DNA from: Candidatus Bathyarchaeota archaeon
GTDB lineage: Archaea > Thermoproteota > Bathyarchaeia > TCS64
NCBI GenBank assembly: GCA_026014815.1
Contig: JAOZHP010000151.1
Span: 62,001 to 126,000, forward strand
Direction: 5' to 3'
DNA length: 64,000 nt
Shown: piece by piece, positions 7,947 to 17,052 of the stretch
Numbering within the stretch: the first letter of the stretch is position 1
Layout: each line of letters begins with the position of its first letter
Program-made: the position numbers and the translations under genes
Notes under the pieces: generated by a model
Databases searched by the model: none
Told to the model about the DNA's origin: nothing
The model's input: only the letters and a program-made list of their open reading frames with translations

Positions 7947-9536
7947 TTGCCCGAGACCATGTTCAGGGACCTCGCTGCACTGTGCAGAAGCCTCGAGTCG
8001 ACCGCTAAACGTAAGGAAAAAACCGCGTTCATCTCAGAGTTTCTCAGGAAACTTGAGCCTGAAGAAGTTGCGCCGGCTATATTGTTGATTATCGGCGCTG
8101 TGTTCCCAGAGTTTGATCCTCGAAGCCTCGACGTTGGATGGAAGACCGTCAGAAAAGTATTAGCCGGTGGAGGACAAACCACGCTTTTCATGCAGGGGCT
8201 AACAATAAAACACGTTCATAAGACTCTCGCTGACATCGCCGAGAGGACTGGCTCAGGGTCGAGGAAGGTAAAGGAGCAGTTACTAGAAGGGTTGTTCACT
8301 TCAGCCGATCAGAAGGAGAAAGACATCCTTATCAGAATAATTTTCGGGGAGATGAGGATCGGTGTCAGTGAAGGAGTAATGCTTGATGCCATCGCTGAGG
8401 CCTCAGAGACACCACTCGATTCCGTGCGACGTGCCCTGATGATGACAGGTGACATAGGAAAAGTAGCTGAAGTCGCTTTAACCCAGGGTTTGGATGGACT
8501 GCAGGAACTCAAAGCAACACTGTTTGTGCCACTGAAACCCATGTTAGCCAACATGGCTGAGGACGCCGAGGAGGCGATCCTTGAGCACGGCGGAGAGACG
8601 GCGTTCGAGTACAAATACGACGGGGCAAGAATACAGATTCATAGACGGGACGGTGAGGTAAGGGTCTTTAGTCGCCGCCTCAGCGACGTAACGGCTAGCA
8701 TCCCGGATATAGTAAAGTTGGTGCAGGACCGAATACCGGGGGGTGACATGGTCCTTGAGGGTGAGGTGGTTGCGACAGGTATGAACGGAAAACCCCTGCC
8801 TTTCCAAGACCTAATGCGGAGGTTCACACGCGTCAAGGATGTAGAGGAAACGGCAAGAAAGATTCCTCTCAGGCTCTACCTCTTTGATATCCTTTATCTT
8901 GGTGAGAGGCTGCTCATTGATGGGCCTTACAGCAGGAGATGGGAGACCCTTACGGGCTTTGTCCCGGGAGAGCTCCTCGTTGATAGGATCGTTACATCTA
9001 ACCCAAAGGAGGCTGAGAGTTTCTTCGAGAAGGCGATCGAGGAAGGGCACGAGGGACTCATGGCGAAGCGTCTGGATAGCACGTATTCCCCTGGCTCCAG
9101 GGGCAAGGCTTGGTACAAGATCAAGCCCGCTGAGACTCTGGATGTTGTTGTGGCTGCAGCTGACTGGGGGTCAGGTAGGAGACGGGGCTGGTTGAGCAAC
9201 TACCATCTAGCCGTCAGGAACGGTGAGGAGTACCTGGTAATAGGGAAGACTTTCAAGGGGTTGACGGACGCCGAGTTCGACTGGATGACCGAGAAACTCA
9301 AGTCGCTGAATGAGTCTGAGACGCGCTACACAGTTCACGTTAGACCTGAACTTGTCGTCGAGGTGGCTTTCAACGAGGTGCAGAGAAGTCCCCAGTACAG
9401 GAGTGGGTTCGCGTTACGGTTCGCCAGAGTCACCCGGATAAGGGAGGATAAGGGTCCTGAGGAGGCTGATACCCTGGAAAGGGTGAGGGAGCTTTACGAG
9501 CGCCAGTTCAGATATAAGGCAAGGATGGAGCTTTAG
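7947..9536 (+). CDS. lig: ATP-dependent DNA ligase
   Basis: 529 residues: N-terminal DNA-binding domain (about 1-190), adenylation domain (about 195-415) and OB-fold (about 420-525). Catalytic lysine K223 in the motif KYDGAR; nick-sealing motifs include EGLMAKRL and AWYKIKP. Seals nicks after FEN-1 has trimmed the flap. TTG 7947 starts 1 nt after the fen stop and has GGAGG (7934-7938) ahead of it; ATG 7959 is a weaker choice because its spacing is too long. Its last 4 bases overlap a convergent gene. Confidence 0.95.
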   Translation: MPETMFRDLAALCRSLESTAKRKEKTAFISEFLRKLEPEEVAPAILLIIGAVFPEFDPRSLDVGWKTVRKVLAGGGQTTLFMQGLTIKHVHKTLADIAERTGSGSRKVKEQLLEGLFTSADQKEKDILIRIIFGEMRIGVSEGVMLDAIAEASETPLDSVRRALMMTGDIGKVAEVALTQGLDGLQELKATLFVPLKPMLANMAEDAEEAILEHGGETAFEYKYDGARIQIHRRDGEVRVFSRRLSDVTASIPDIVKLVQDRIPGGDMVLEGEVVATGMNGKPLPFQDLMRRFTRVKDVEETARKIPLRLYLFDILYLGERLLIDGPYSRRWETLTGFVPGELLVDRIVTSNPKEAESFFEKAIEEGHEGLMAKRLDSTYSPGSRGKAWYKIKPAETLDVVVAAADWGSGRRRGWLSNYHLAVRNGEEYLVIGKTFKGLTDAEFDWMTEKLKSLNESETRYTVHVRPELVVEVAFNEVQRSPQYRSGFALRFARVTRIREDKGPEEADTLERVRELYERQFRYKARMEL

Positions 9537-10126
9537 TCGTCCTTGTTTATCAGATCTAGGAGGCGACCGATGGTCTTGTCGAAAATGCTGGCACCTGAAT
9601 CTATCTTCTGAGCTAGTGGGTTTATATCTGGGCCGGGGGGCTTGCTGAGCTTCCTTTCAAATATCTGGTACTGGACCAGAAAATTGATGTTGAGAGCTAG
9701 ACCGATTATTAGCAGCCACCAGCCAATACTTGTCGGGTAAAACGTTACGCTGAAGGGCAGCGTGAGTCCCTGTGGCAGTGATAACCCCGCCGTTGAGAAT
9801 AACAAAGAGGCTATGAGGGGGTAATAAACAACGTGTATCTTGCCCTCCAATGATAATCGTTTCCTTTTCATTACTTCCATTGCGGCGAGGGTCTCACGCC
9901 ACTTGTCGCCGAACTCCACCATCTCGACTGCCGTGGGGTCTAGCTCGATAATGTCCTGCATAGTGTTAACGAATTCGGTGTTCTCGTTAACCATGCTGTT
10001 TTTCACCATGCCTTGGTACCACGTGAACCTCTGGTCGAAGTCATCGTCAAAGACCAGTCGGAATATGGCGAAGTGGCCTACAGCCATCACTACAGCCAAT
10101 AAAATCAGTATGTAGGACTCGATCAT
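9533..10126 (-). CDS. Membrane protein, paralogue of the adjacent gene
   Basis: 197 residues. Hydrophobic segments at about 1-25, 100-118 and 132-152, with a charged central region between. The central PTAVEMVEFGDKWRETL block resembles PTELIEFGEIWRKRV of the neighbouring gene at 10162, and both share the order TM, charged helix, two TM. They look like tandem duplicates that have diverged. Family not recognised; no enzymatic motif seen. Confidence 0.7.
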   Translation of the reverse strand: MIESYILILLAVVMAVGHFAIFRLVFDDDFDQRFTWYQGMVKNSMVNENTEFVNTMQDIIELDPTAVEMVEFGDKWRETLAAMEVMKRKRLSLEGKIHVVYYPLIASLLFSTAGLSLPQGLTLPFSVTFYPTSIGWWLLIIGLALNINFLVQYQIFERKLSKPPGPDINPLAQKIDSGASIFDKTIGRLLDLINKDD

Positions 10127-10161
10127 CCTGTTGGTGAATAGACGTGTTCCGGATAAAAAAA

Positions 10162-10680
10162 CTACGGAGCAGGTTTCTCTATATCTGCTTCTAGTTTCCG
10201 TAATGAAAGCTCAAGCTGCCAGAAGAATATCTGGTACAATATCAACAGAGATGAGGCTAGTAAGGTAAACCCCCAACCGGTGGTCAAAGCCGAGACCTCA
10301 TATCCCAGAATCACGCCGAAGGGTCTCTGAAACATGATGTAAAGTGCGGCGTGCATGAGGCTGAAGATCAGCATAAAGTAGAGGAACCTGATGTGTTCGT
10401 CCAGTCTCGCTCTCTCAGAGTTCAGCGTCTTGATGATGGAGACTCTTTTTCTCCATATCTCACCGAACTCTATTAGCTCTGTGGGTTCCTCGCCTTCCTC
10501 AAGTTTATCCTTGAGGCGTTGCTCCATCTCCTGGTTTGCTTGGATCATGCGTTCCCTGAACGCTTCCTGCGCTTTAGTGAAACGATTTACGAAAGGTTCC
10601 CCGTAGAATCTTAGAAATATGAAGTAGTTTGCCAAGGCAATCAAGCATATAGTAATGATTAAGGCAAACGCAGCTATCAA
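10162..10680 (-). CDS. Membrane protein, paralogue of the downstream gene
   Basis: 172 residues, TTG start. One N-terminal membrane segment (1-23), a long charged helical region (30-90) and two membrane segments (98-115, 133-155). It shares the EFGxxWR block with the next gene, 35 bp downstream, and the two are probably co-transcribed. Function unknown. Confidence 0.7.
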   Translation of the reverse strand: MIAAFALIITICLIALANYFIFLRFYGEPFVNRFTKAQEAFRERMIQANQEMEQRLKDKLEEGEEPTELIEFGEIWRKRVSIIKTLNSERARLDEHIRFLYFMLIFSLMHAALYIMFQRPFGVILGYEVSALTTGWGFTLLASSLLILYQIFFWQLELSLRKLEADIEKPAP

Positions 10681-10764
10681 TTCAACGCTTACTTGATCGT
10701 TTCATTAAAAAGAGTTTGTCGTCTAACTTACCCTAAAATAAGTTAAAAAAGAAGAAAAATGGGG

Positions 10765-12189
10765 TTAAGCGTCCTTCAGCTGGTCCAGTGGAGGCTTTAG
10801 GTCCATTGGGATCGGTGGCTTGTAGACACGTCCCCCTAGCCTCTCTACCCACTCATCCTTGACGCTCTGAAGGAGATCAGGCTTTGTAAGTAGCTCCAAA
10901 GCGGTAGCTGTGTGAACCTTTGTGCTGAAGATGAGTCCCTTGTGTCCTATGCTCATGCCGTTCTGGGCCACGTACTGCCAGCTATGACCTGGTGTGCCAA
11001 GCATGCAGCATGTGGTTCCGAACTCGATGGTCGGTGCTACCCAGCTCACGTCGCTGACATCTGTGCTTCCCGCTCCCACCATACCTTCACGGTAATCATC
11101 GAGGACTCGTTCATCGAAGTGGACGTCTCTTAGCTTCTGCCAGTCGGGGCGGTTTGATTTCTGGAGGCTGTTCATCTTCTTGTCAATGTCGATGCTCTCG
11201 GCCATGGTATTTGCGAACTCCAGTTCCTCCTCGGTGTGCTCTGGTGCGCCGATCTCCCTCATCTGGCTCACCACCAAATCTGCGAGCACCTTGTTCGGTA
11301 GCTTGTCATAGCACCCTGTTAGGAACTCGACCTTGCTTGTGGTCCTCGCCATGAGGTTTGCTCCCTTGACGATGTCCATTATCCAGCCATAGATCTCCTC
11401 CACCTGGGCTCTCTGGGGGGCTCTGTTGTAGTACCATGTCCTTGCGTAGGCCGGTACCACGTTAGGCTGTCCACCAGTCTCCTCGTGGATGTAGTGGACA
11501 CGCGCCTTCTCGATGACGTGCTCACGCATGAAGTTGACCCCGTTGCTCATGAGTTCCACTGCGTCCAGTGCGCTGATGCCGTTCTCAGGGTCACCCGCAG
11601 AGTGAGCCGTTCTGCCATAAAAGTGTACCTTGAAGCTGTTCATGGCGTTGCTGCTGCCTGTGCCTGCTGTGTTTGCGCTGCTTGGATGGTGCGCCAAGAC
11701 GGCGTCTACGCCGTCGAATAATCCATTCCGAACCATCCAGACTTTACCGACTAGGGTCTCTTCGGCTGGGCAACCGTAGACCTTGATGGTGCCCTTGATC
11801 TTGTGCTCTTCCATTGCTGTCTTGAGGGCTATTCCTGCTGCTACGGCTCCTGCCCCGTAAATGTTGTGACCGCAGCCGTGACCCGGTGCCCCTTCCTTGA
11901 CTGGTTCCTTGTATGGTACTGCCTTCTGGCTGATCCCAGCGAGGGCGTCTAGCTCACCAAGGATGCCCAGTGTTGGACCGGCGCCGTTGCTCCATGTGCC
12001 GACGAAAGCCGTTGGCATCTCGGCTACACCACGATCTAGCTTGAACCCGTGTTTCTCGGTGATCTCCGAGAGGTACTCGGCTGTCTTGAATTCAAGCAAG
12101 CCGAGTTCCGCGAACTCCCACACCTTATCGCTCCACTCGATGATCTTTTTCTCGTTTTCATCTACCCATTGATATGCCGTTTCTTTCAA
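10765..12189 (-). CDS. M20-family amidohydrolase, AbgB-like
   Basis: 474 residues, the size of AbgB (p-aminobenzoyl-glutamate hydrolase subunit B). Metal-site segments are GELDAL, PGHGCGHNIYGAG, PAEETLVGK and the final HTATALEL; the lid/dimerisation domain begins near FYGRTAHSAGDPENG. It should hydrolyse an amide bond of an N-acylated amino acid or small peptide in the cytoplasm. There is no AbgA partner, so substrate assignment stops at the family level. With the D-aminoacylase and the M19 dipeptidase in the same window it points to salvage of modified peptides. Confidence 0.88.
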   Translation of the reverse strand: MKETAYQWVDENEKKIIEWSDKVWEFAELGLLEFKTAEYLSEITEKHGFKLDRGVAEMPTAFVGTWSNGAGPTLGILGELDALAGISQKAVPYKEPVKEGAPGHGCGHNIYGAGAVAAGIALKTAMEEHKIKGTIKVYGCPAEETLVGKVWMVRNGLFDGVDAVLAHHPSSANTAGTGSSNAMNSFKVHFYGRTAHSAGDPENGISALDAVELMSNGVNFMREHVIEKARVHYIHEETGGQPNVVPAYARTWYYNRAPQRAQVEEIYGWIMDIVKGANLMARTTSKVEFLTGCYDKLPNKVLADLVVSQMREIGAPEHTEEELEFANTMAESIDIDKKMNSLQKSNRPDWQKLRDVHFDERVLDDYREGMVGAGSTDVSDVSWVAPTIEFGTTCCMLGTPGHSWQYVAQNGMSIGHKGLIFSTKVHTATALELLTKPDLLQSVKDEWVERLGGRVYKPPIPMDLKPPLDQLKDA

Positions 12190-12240
12190 GTCTAATCGAA
12201 TAGAATAGCGTGGTTTATAGTTTTAAAATAATCCACCCAG

Positions 12241-12840
12241 TTAATTTGGAAGCCTTTTCTTTACCGCGTCGTGGAGGAAATAGCCAAAACCCACCGACAA
12301 TAATCCCTGCACAGTGTTGAAGGCAGCTATCAATGGGAGCAGACTGTAAGTAACGTTCACCGGTACACCGTATACGTTAGGCAAGACCACGATGTTAACA
12401 CCAGTCATGACAACTATTCTCGCTACCAATGCAATTAGAGTAGAAACAACTAACCCTCCACTTCCCTCCACGTTGATCTTTTGGACGATCTTTTCTCCAA
12501 TCCATAACCCAAGTACTGTAGATAACTCGGCCACCGACTTCATGGAAGCTGAGATGAGGTTACCGCTTCTCGCGAATATCCCAAGACCAGCTATCAGAGA
12601 CGTTGAGAGGGCCGAGGGTAAACCATACATGAGCAAGCTGAGTATGATGGGTATCCCCGTGAAGTCAAACTTCAGATTAGGGTACCATGGGAACGGTATC
12701 TTAAGCCCTGAGTACTTTAGAGTATAATCGAACACAATCACGAGTGCAGCTAGGATAGCTGTGCCTGTTAACTGAGTTGTTTTGCCTTGTTTTGAGGACA
12801 TCCTTGATGGCGTAGATACTCTGATACTTTTATTAAACAT
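12241..12840 (-). CDS. ECF transporter substrate-binding (S) component
   Basis: 199 residues with about five to six membrane segments. The segment FPWYPNLKFDFTGIPIILSLLMYG matches the start of RibU/FmnP-like S components, which capture vitamins in the membrane. Riboflavin is the best guess but not shown. The energising A and T subunits are not in the window, which is normal for shared (group II) ECF modules. I saw no riboswitch upstream. Confidence 0.75.
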   Translation of the reverse strand: MFNKSIRVSTPSRMSSKQGKTTQLTGTAILAALVIVFDYTLKYSGLKIPFPWYPNLKFDFTGIPIILSLLMYGLPSALSTSLIAGLGIFARSGNLISASMKSVAELSTVLGLWIGEKIVQKINVEGSGGLVVSTLIALVARIVVMTGVNIVVLPNVYGVPVNVTYSLLPLIAAFNTVQGLLSVGFGYFLHDAVKKRLPN

Positions 12841-12919
12841 TCACTATGATGACTTTAACTCAATTATCTATATGTTTTTAATCATACGCGTTAACTTGAC
12901 TAAGCCACTCAATCTGAAA

Positions 12920-12942
12920 TAATGACGACGACGGACACCCCC
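12920..12942 (+). repeat. 23-nt inverted repeat, copy 1
   Basis: This 23-mer (it begins TAATGACGACGACGG) is found exactly on the opposite strand at 24262-24284. It is followed by a C-rich run to 12953. It ends 83 nt before the start of the helix-turn-helix gene at 13026. Confidence 0.85.
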
Positions 12943-13025
12943 CCCTCCCCCCCTAGGTCACACACAGACACAGAGTGGACAGGCGTAGCTGCCCAGCAAG
13001 CTTAAAAAGATTGGAGGTGTCAATT

Positions 13026-13367
13026 ATGGCTGGTAATGAGCGTGCATCACCTCCAATATCATCGAGCGGAGTCACCGATCTCCGCAGACTAATTCTCCGT
13101 ACCCTCAACGATAATCAGATACTAGTCCTCAACAAAGTAAGTGAGAGGAAACAATCCCTTACTAGCTTACTCAAACGGTTATCAGAGGAATACGGCATAC
13201 CCCTATCTACCCTGAAGCTAAACGCAAGGATACTTCGAGAGCTTAACCTAATATCCTATGGGTCAATCCACAATAAACAAGCGGCGCAGCTAGAGGACCT
13301 TGGCTACTTCATCATGAACGTCATGATGGACTACCAAGCCCCAACGATGACCCATTACGATGACTAG
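13026..13367 (+). CDS. Small winged-helix-like DNA-binding protein
   Basis: 113 residues from ATG 13026, which has GGAGGTG 7 nt upstream; an upstream GTG (12975) would add residues unlike a protein start. Residues 15-80 (RRLILRTLNDNQILVL... LSEEYGIPLSTLKLNARILRELNLISYG) form a helix-turn-helix followed by a wing. The N-terminal 12 residues are Ser/Pro-rich. Likely a transcription regulator; target unknown. It sits alone between the ECF component and the acyl-CoA synthetase. Confidence 0.7.
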   Translation: MAGNERASPPISSSGVTDLRRLILRTLNDNQILVLNKVSERKQSLTSLLKRLSEEYGIPLSTLKLNARILRELNLISYGSIHNKQAAQLEDLGYFIMNVMMDYQAPTMTHYDD

Positions 13368-13405
13368 CCACCCTTTGATCTATTACAGGTCAGGTCAGTT
13401 TTTAT

Positions 13406-15112
13406 TTACTTGTACTCGTCAGGGACCTCGCCGCCTTCCTGCATTAACTCCTTGATTTTGGCGTCGATCTCAGCGATAACCGCGTTCCTGTCCACCTTTC
13501 CCATCACAGTCAAAGGCACATCATCCCTGAACATGATACGAGTAGGCACCTGATACTCCTCAAGAACCTCCTTACAGAGCTCTATTAATTCACGTTCAAG
13601 CTCCTCAGACTCACTGAACCCTTCCATGAGCTTCACGCCAGCCCTAATATCCGTGGAACACCTCAGCGGATCAGGAACACCGAAAGCAACGGCGACCTCA
13701 ACCTTGGGGTGAGTCATTAGAGTATCCTCCACTATGGTTGGCCATATGGTGTGACCGCGGGCCAGAATCCTATCCCGTTTCCTACCAACAATGTAAAGGT
13801 ACCCGTTCTCGTCCATACGACCAATATCTCCGGTGAATAGCCAGCCATTCCTCAGTGCCTCGGCGGTTGCCTCTGGGTTTTCCCAGTACCCCTTCATGAC
13901 CTGTGGGCCCTTCACCACTATCTCACCTTCAACTCCCACAGGCATCTCGATCTCGCCGAGCTGCAGGTCCATGATCTTTGCCTCAGTATCCGGGTAGAGA
14001 AGACCTGTGCTCGCGTAATTGGGGTCGCCCTCAATGGGAGTAGCGCAGACACTCGGTCCTGCCTCGGTCAACCCGTATCCTTGATACATTCTTACACCCG
14101 AAACCTCCTCGAAGGCTTTCATGTGCTCTACCGGTATCGCTGCTCCCCCTGTCGCGCACGTGGTAAGGCTGGACAAATCGTGTTTCCCCAAATCGGGGTG
14201 ATGTAGAATCTCCCTGATTAAGCGAGGGATCAATGGGAAATGAGTGACCCTATGCTTATCGGTGGCCTTAATGATGTCCAAAGGCGTTGGGTTAGGCAAC
14301 AACACCATGGTACACCCAAAGCTCACCGCCTCATTCAATGTGACCAAGCCGAAGCTGTGAAAGAAAGGAAGTGCACAGAGAATGATGGGCCAACCAGCGT
14401 TCTGCGGTTTGGCGCTGTATCCCCAGCCCCTTAGCCAGTGATATGACTGCAACGCGTTAGTCACGAGGTTATAATGAGTCAACATCACTCCCTTCGGTTC
14501 ACCCGTGGTTCCGCTGGTGAACATAATCACTGCCACATCCTCCATGGGCTCAATCTCAGAGAACTCTCCAAGTTTAGGGCCAGTTATCAGGTCCTCGAAC
14601 CGCAGCGCAGTCTTCGGTGGCTTCAGGTCACGGTACTTGACTCTGCTAAGCAACCTCAGAGGTCCAGGTGCATAATAAGCAGCCTCCGCGACGATCAAGG
14701 TCTCAGGATGACGACCCGGTAGCTTATCCAAGAGTCTATCAAGTATTACAAGGACTTTGCACCCGGTTACACGGAGCTCTCGCTCGATCTCAGGCACAGG
14801 CATCAATGGGTTTATCGCCACCACAGTGGCCCCGAGAGCCTGGACAGCGTTATAGGCAACGATAAAATGTGGGCAGTTCGGCAATAACACGCCTACCCTG
14901 TCTCCTTTCTCTACGCCGAGACCCTGTAGGTTTGCGGCCAAGCTCATTGTTTGCTCCCAGAGCTGCCTGTATGCGTGTTTAGCGCCAAGGTAGATGACGG
15001 CGTCACGGTCAGGGAACTTGCGTGCACTGTTCCTCCAGAACTCGTACACGGGCATCACGGGATACTTGATGCTAATTGGCACCCCCCTCGGGTAGCTATC
15101 CTTGACCGTCAT
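13406..15112 (-). CDS. Acyl-CoA synthetase (AMP-forming), FadD-like
   Basis: 568 residues from ATG 15112, chosen because TTTTTATAG at about 15134-15142 lies 27 nt upstream, predicting a leaderless message; the frame is open to 15187. ANL superfamily motifs: FTSGTTGEPKGVMLTH (P-loop), YQGYGLTEAGP (A5), WLFTGDIG (A7), GRKRDRI (A8 hinge) and the C-terminal GKVDR lysine region. It activates a carboxylic acid, probably a medium- or long-chain fatty or aryl acid, to its CoA thioester. Divergent from the DapA-family gene. Confidence 0.9.
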   Translation of the reverse strand: MTVKDSYPRGVPISIKYPVMPVYEFWRNSARKFPDRDAVIYLGAKHAYRQLWEQTMSLAANLQGLGVEKGDRVGVLLPNCPHFIVAYNAVQALGATVVAINPLMPVPEIERELRVTGCKVLVILDRLLDKLPGRHPETLIVAEAAYYAPGPLRLLSRVKYRDLKPPKTALRFEDLITGPKLGEFSEIEPMEDVAVIMFTSGTTGEPKGVMLTHYNLVTNALQSYHWLRGWGYSAKPQNAGWPIILCALPFFHSFGLVTLNEAVSFGCTMVLLPNPTPLDIIKATDKHRVTHFPLIPRLIREILHHPDLGKHDLSSLTTCATGGAAIPVEHMKAFEEVSGVRMYQGYGLTEAGPSVCATPIEGDPNYASTGLLYPDTEAKIMDLQLGEIEMPVGVEGEIVVKGPQVMKGYWENPEATAEALRNGWLFTGDIGRMDENGYLYIVGRKRDRILARGHTIWPTIVEDTLMTHPKVEVAVAFGVPDPLRCSTDIRAGVKLMEGFSESEELERELIELCKEVLEEYQVPTRIMFRDDVPLTVMGKVDRNAVIAEIDAKIKELMQEGGEVPDEYK

Positions 15113-15198
15113 TAAGGGTGGGGATTCAAGTCCTACTATAAAAAACATGGGGCTACGAACCGTTTTAACCAAGGACAGCGTGTTCAAAGTGAATTGAT

Positions 15199-16074
15199 AT
15201 GAGGCCTGAAGGACTCTACGTACCCAACATCACACCCTTCGACAAGCACGGAGAAATCATGTATGACGCGCTCGGCGAACTCATCGAGCACTGGATAGCT
15301 GCAGGCGTAACCGGCTTAGTCGCTAACGCCAGCACCGGTGAAGCACCCTACCTTAGCCGAGAAGAGAAACGAGGCATCCTCGAGTACATGGTCGACAAGA
15401 TAGATGGAAGAATTCAGTTGTTCGCAGGAACAGGCGCCATGAGCACAAGGGAGACCATCAAGCTTACGAAAGATGCTAAAGAGGCAGGCGCAGAGGTAGC
15501 CCTCGTGGCAACGCCTTTCTTCTTCAAGCCCACGGGTGACGAGATCAAACAGCACTTCATCGACATCATGGACGCAGTTGATCTCCCAGTGATCCTGTAC
15601 AACGTGCCCAAGTTCACAGGGTACAGCGTCGATCCGAAGATGGTAGCGCAGGTAGCTGAGGAGTGTAGTGGCTTGGTCGCATTGAAGGACAGCAGTGGCA
15701 ACCCTGGTAACATGGCTGAGGTAATACGGTTATGCGGTGACAAGATAAGTGCACTTTCAGGGTCAGCCGACATGATCCTTCCGACGCTTATGCTTGGCGG
15801 TAAAGGCGCTATCGTGGCTGTTGCTAACGTGATTCCCCGAGAATGTGTCAATCTAATTAACTCGTATAAGACTGGGGATTTCCAAGAGGCTGGCAAGAAT
15901 CAGCACCTAGTCAGCTTCGTCAACAAGGTGCTTGTCCGTGAGAACCCTCAGATAGCGGCAATAAAGATGGCGGTGAACCAGAAAGGCTTAGACGCAGGTA
16001 TCCCTAGGAGACCATTGATGCCTCTAGTTGAGGAACAAGCATCAAAGATTGTGGAGGCGTTGAGCCTCCTATAA
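15199..16074 (+). CDS. Dihydrodipicolinate synthase family aldolase (DapA-like)
   Basis: 291 residues, a single TIM barrel. Marks: ANASTGEAPYLSREEK (variant of the GTTGE phosphate/carboxylate loop), YNVPKFTGY (catalytic tyrosine) and LVALKDSSG with the Schiff-base lysine. The family includes DHDPS of lysine synthesis, N-acetylneuraminate lyase and keto-deoxygluconate aldolases. No other lysine genes are nearby, so the specific reaction is open. ATG 15199 is the only reasonable start. Confidence 0.85.
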   Translation: MRPEGLYVPNITPFDKHGEIMYDALGELIEHWIAAGVTGLVANASTGEAPYLSREEKRGILEYMVDKIDGRIQLFAGTGAMSTRETIKLTKDAKEAGAEVALVATPFFFKPTGDEIKQHFIDIMDAVDLPVILYNVPKFTGYSVDPKMVAQVAEECSGLVALKDSSGNPGNMAEVIRLCGDKISALSGSADMILPTLMLGGKGAIVAVANVIPRECVNLINSYKTGDFQEAGKNQHLVSFVNKVLVRENPQIAAIKMAVNQKGLDAGIPRRPLMPLVEEQASKIVEALSLL

Positions 16075-16106
16075 TCACCAATACAAGAAGTGAAAGAAAC
16101 ACAAAA

Positions 16107-16421
16107 CTACGCGTCTACTGTCAGGAATCCCCTGTCCCTAAGCCACATGGACTGGTTACCGGTGTACCTGAAGATGATGTCTCCTTTCTTCTCGATCGCA
16201 AACTCCCAAGGAGAGACAAGCACCACATCGCCCTCACGAACCCACATCCGCTTCTTCATCTTACCACGGACGCGGCATTGTCGAACGAATCCATCTTGGC
16301 ACTTTACCGTCATCCTGGTGTAACCCAGGTTCTTGATGACGATGCCTAGGATATCGTTCTGGTTGGGCATCAACATACGTTTCCTGATGTCGCTTTCACT
16401 CTTTACCAGCTTCTTTCCCAT
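16107..16421 (-). CDS. eif1A: Translation initiation factor 1A
   Basis: 104 residues, an S1-like OB fold. The segment ILGIVIKNLGYTRMTVKCQDGFVRQCRVRGKMKKRMWVREGDVVLVSPWEF is typical of aIF1A, which binds the A site of the small subunit during initiation. A basic N-terminal tail precedes it. The downstream acetyltransferase gene on the same strand (start 16892) lies upstream in transcription, 63 bp away. Confidence 0.9.
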   Translation of the reverse strand: MGKKLVKSESDIRKRMLMPNQNDILGIVIKNLGYTRMTVKCQDGFVRQCRVRGKMKKRMWVREGDVVLVSPWEFAIEKKGDIIFRYTGNQSMWLRDRGFLTVDA

Positions 16422-16484
16422 ATTGAGCAGATTTGTCTAATAGCCGGTAGCTTAAAAATACCCATGTAAAATCCGTCTTTATTA

Positions 16485-16892
16485 CTACTCCGGGACTTTC
16501 TTGGTCATGGATGTCTTCCCGGCATAGAGTTCGACTCCGGTCTCCTTGAACTCCATCTTCTCCCAGAATCCCACCGCTGCGGTCTCGGAGTCTAACTGTA
16601 TCCACCTTGCTCCGATCATCTCCGCGAATCGTTGTGTCTTCAGGAATAAGCTTCTCCCATAGCCTTTTCCTCGGAGATGTGGTTTTACTTCGATGTCCTC
16701 GATGTATAATGTATCCTTGTTGAGGGCTTTCTCGTCCTTGTAGTACTCGATCCGGGCGTATCCCCACTCATCTGCTACGAGCCACCGTGAACCCTTCGCG
16801 TAGTCCTCTTTCGGCCCCTTCAGGACCTTGAGCCCTTCAGGTGAGTAAGACCTACGGTACCTGTCTTTATTCAGCAGCTTAACATGGCTCAT
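16485..16892 (-). CDS. GNAT-family N-acetyltransferase
   Basis: 135 residues. The acetyl-CoA loop is clear: YIEDIEVKPHLRGKGYGRSLFLKTQRFAE (motif A), then GFWEKMEFKETGVE (motif B). It transfers an acetyl group to an unknown amine. It probably shares a message with eif1A, which follows it. Divergent from srp54 with about 160 bp between starts. Confidence 0.85.
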   Translation of the reverse strand: MSHVKLLNKDRYRRSYSPEGLKVLKGPKEDYAKGSRWLVADEWGYARIEYYKDEKALNKDTLYIEDIEVKPHLRGKGYGRSLFLKTQRFAEMIGARWIQLDSETAAVGFWEKMEFKETGVELYAGKTSMTKKVPE

Positions 16893-17052
16893 TGTATATT
16901 CACCTGAAGATTTGGGTGACTCGTCTACTCTCAGTAATTATTCTTTGAACCGTATATATCGTTTTTAGACCTGAGATCTGTCTGTCTCCCCTGAAATAAC
17001 TTGACATTTATATTGTGATGTCCCTCACTAGTCTCACAACCGGGTGAACGCT

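Noticed and set aside
12937-12953. C-rich tract, with a similar one at 24796-24812
   Set aside because: Low-complexity runs; apart from the adjoining exact 23-mer they do not define an element.
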